The notes below the pieces were generated by a model. It was not told the origin of the DNA. It made no database searches and worked only from the letters and a program-made list of their open reading frames with translations. From Fulvia fulva (Eukaryota; Ascomycota; Dothideomycetes; Mycosphaerellales; Mycosphaerellaceae), in assembly GCF_020509005.1 (NCBI RefSeq), contig NC_063017.1, positions 3,720,001 to 3,784,000 of the forward strand: DNA of 64,000 nt, given 5' to 3'. Positions within the stretch are counted from its first letter, which is position 1. Each line of letters starts with the position of its first letter. Position numbers and translations under genes: made by a program. Shown one piece after another: positions 63,541 through 64,000 of this stretch.

Positions 63541-63748
63541 CGACCTAGTCTATTTAATACTTTCTTTCTACTTTAACGACTAGCTAGAGGATCTTCCGCC
63601 GTTTATAAGCTTCGTTACGGCGCTTAAATAGTATAGAGACAACTATTAGTATCTATTCGACTATTACGACCCCTTACCTATAGGTATAGTAGACTACTTA
63701 CCGGAATATAAGGAAGAGGATAAGCCCGAGGAACGTAATAAGATATAC
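63541..63748. other. RIPed spacer
   Basis: Sharp return to TA-rich, CA/TG-poor sequence directly after CTATTTAATA at about 63550. Some open reading on the plus strand (acidic, ...KEEDKPEERNK) suggests a fragment of another element; not identified. Confidence 0.4.
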
Positions 63749-64000
63749 TAGATAGATAGATAGATTTGTTATTCCGCTATTCTAGGACCCTATTCGGCCT
63801 ATATAGGTATATATCTATTGTTATATATAAAGGGAAACCCGAATAGGTGAAACCTATTCCCGCCCCTAACTACTCCTTATCTAGATTAGCTTTCCCTCTA
63901 AACGTACGTAGTCTATATTACTACCCCGTTAGCCCCCGCTCCTAGCCGGTCTTCTCGCGCTACGTCGTACCCTCTCTTCCTATACTACTCCTACTAGGCG
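63749..64000 (-). mobile_element. Tad-like LINE copy 5, 3' end only in window, RIPed
   Basis: Starts with the (TAGA)n tail (63749-63765), then the same 3' region as copy 4 with CA/TG changed to TA (ATTTGTTATTCCGCTATTCT for ATTTGTCATTCCCCTGTTCT). Runs past the window edge. Confidence 0.85.

Noticed and set aside
1..64000. tRNA or rRNA genes
   Set aside because: I scanned for box B-like GGTTCGA and obvious rRNA blocks and found none convincing; a covariance-model search would be needed to exclude them.

Overview
The window is nuclear DNA of a filamentous ascomycete (Pezizomycotina). A Dothideomycete of the Mycosphaerella/Zymoseptoria type fits best, but that placement is inference. The supports are short (about 46-91 nt) GT-AG introns with CTGAC/CTAAC-type branch sites, fungal families (aspartokinase with ACT domains, CrnA-type nitrate transporter, forkhead factor, small F-box proteins, MYND fingers), and transposons carrying the mark of repeat-induced point mutation (RIP). 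In most repeats CA and TG are almost gone, replaced by TA, CG is kept, and reading frames are full of TAG/TAA at former Gln and Trp codons.

Layout. 1-6540: 3' part of an aspartokinase gene, then three tandem DEDDh-exonuclease-like paralogues (2351-3691, a dead copy at about 4485-4958, and 5566-6546). 6541-21182: one nested transposon block that landed inside the 3' end of the third paralogue. A hAT element with an 8-bp target duplication contains a heavily RIPed Ty1/copia element, which in turn contains an intact antisense copia element (10422-16038, 1551-codon gag-pol) and two solo LTRs of another family. The stranded last 17 codons of the host gene lie at 21191-21244, beyond the block. 21245-41993: gene island with two tandem zinc-knuckle/low-complexity genes, a nitrate transporter with NirA/GATA-type promoter sites but a 4-nt frameshift, two F-box-like paralogues (one with a stop), a Pro/Gln/Tyr-rich protein, a duplicated divergent unit [F-box gene minus / MYND-finger gene plus], a small basic protein, a forkhead transcription factor, and the C-terminal stump of an MFS transporter. 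41994-64000: transposon block with a 287-bp Tc1/mariner miniature element, a RIPed Tc1/mariner transposase, several Tad-like LINE copies (two long RIPed ones of about 4.93 kb, one 5'-truncated but with an intact reverse transcriptase frame, others partial), a partial RIPed copia element, an LTR remnant, and a 1.1-kb un-RIPed island of unknown identity.

Themes. (1) Local duplication followed by decay: four gene families occur in two or three copies here, and three of the four contain a broken copy. In the F-box/MYND units the damage is reciprocal, leaving one intact copy of each gene. (2) Two ages of transposon sit side by side: strongly RIPed copies and nearly unmutated ones (copia 10422-16038, LINE 59868-62467). 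(3) Both surviving exonuclease-like genes have lost an Arg/Gly-rich tail, one apparently by frameshift and one by the hAT insertion. I did not find a wholly new molecular machine. The exonuclease-like family and the duplicated F-box/MYND unit are the best leads.
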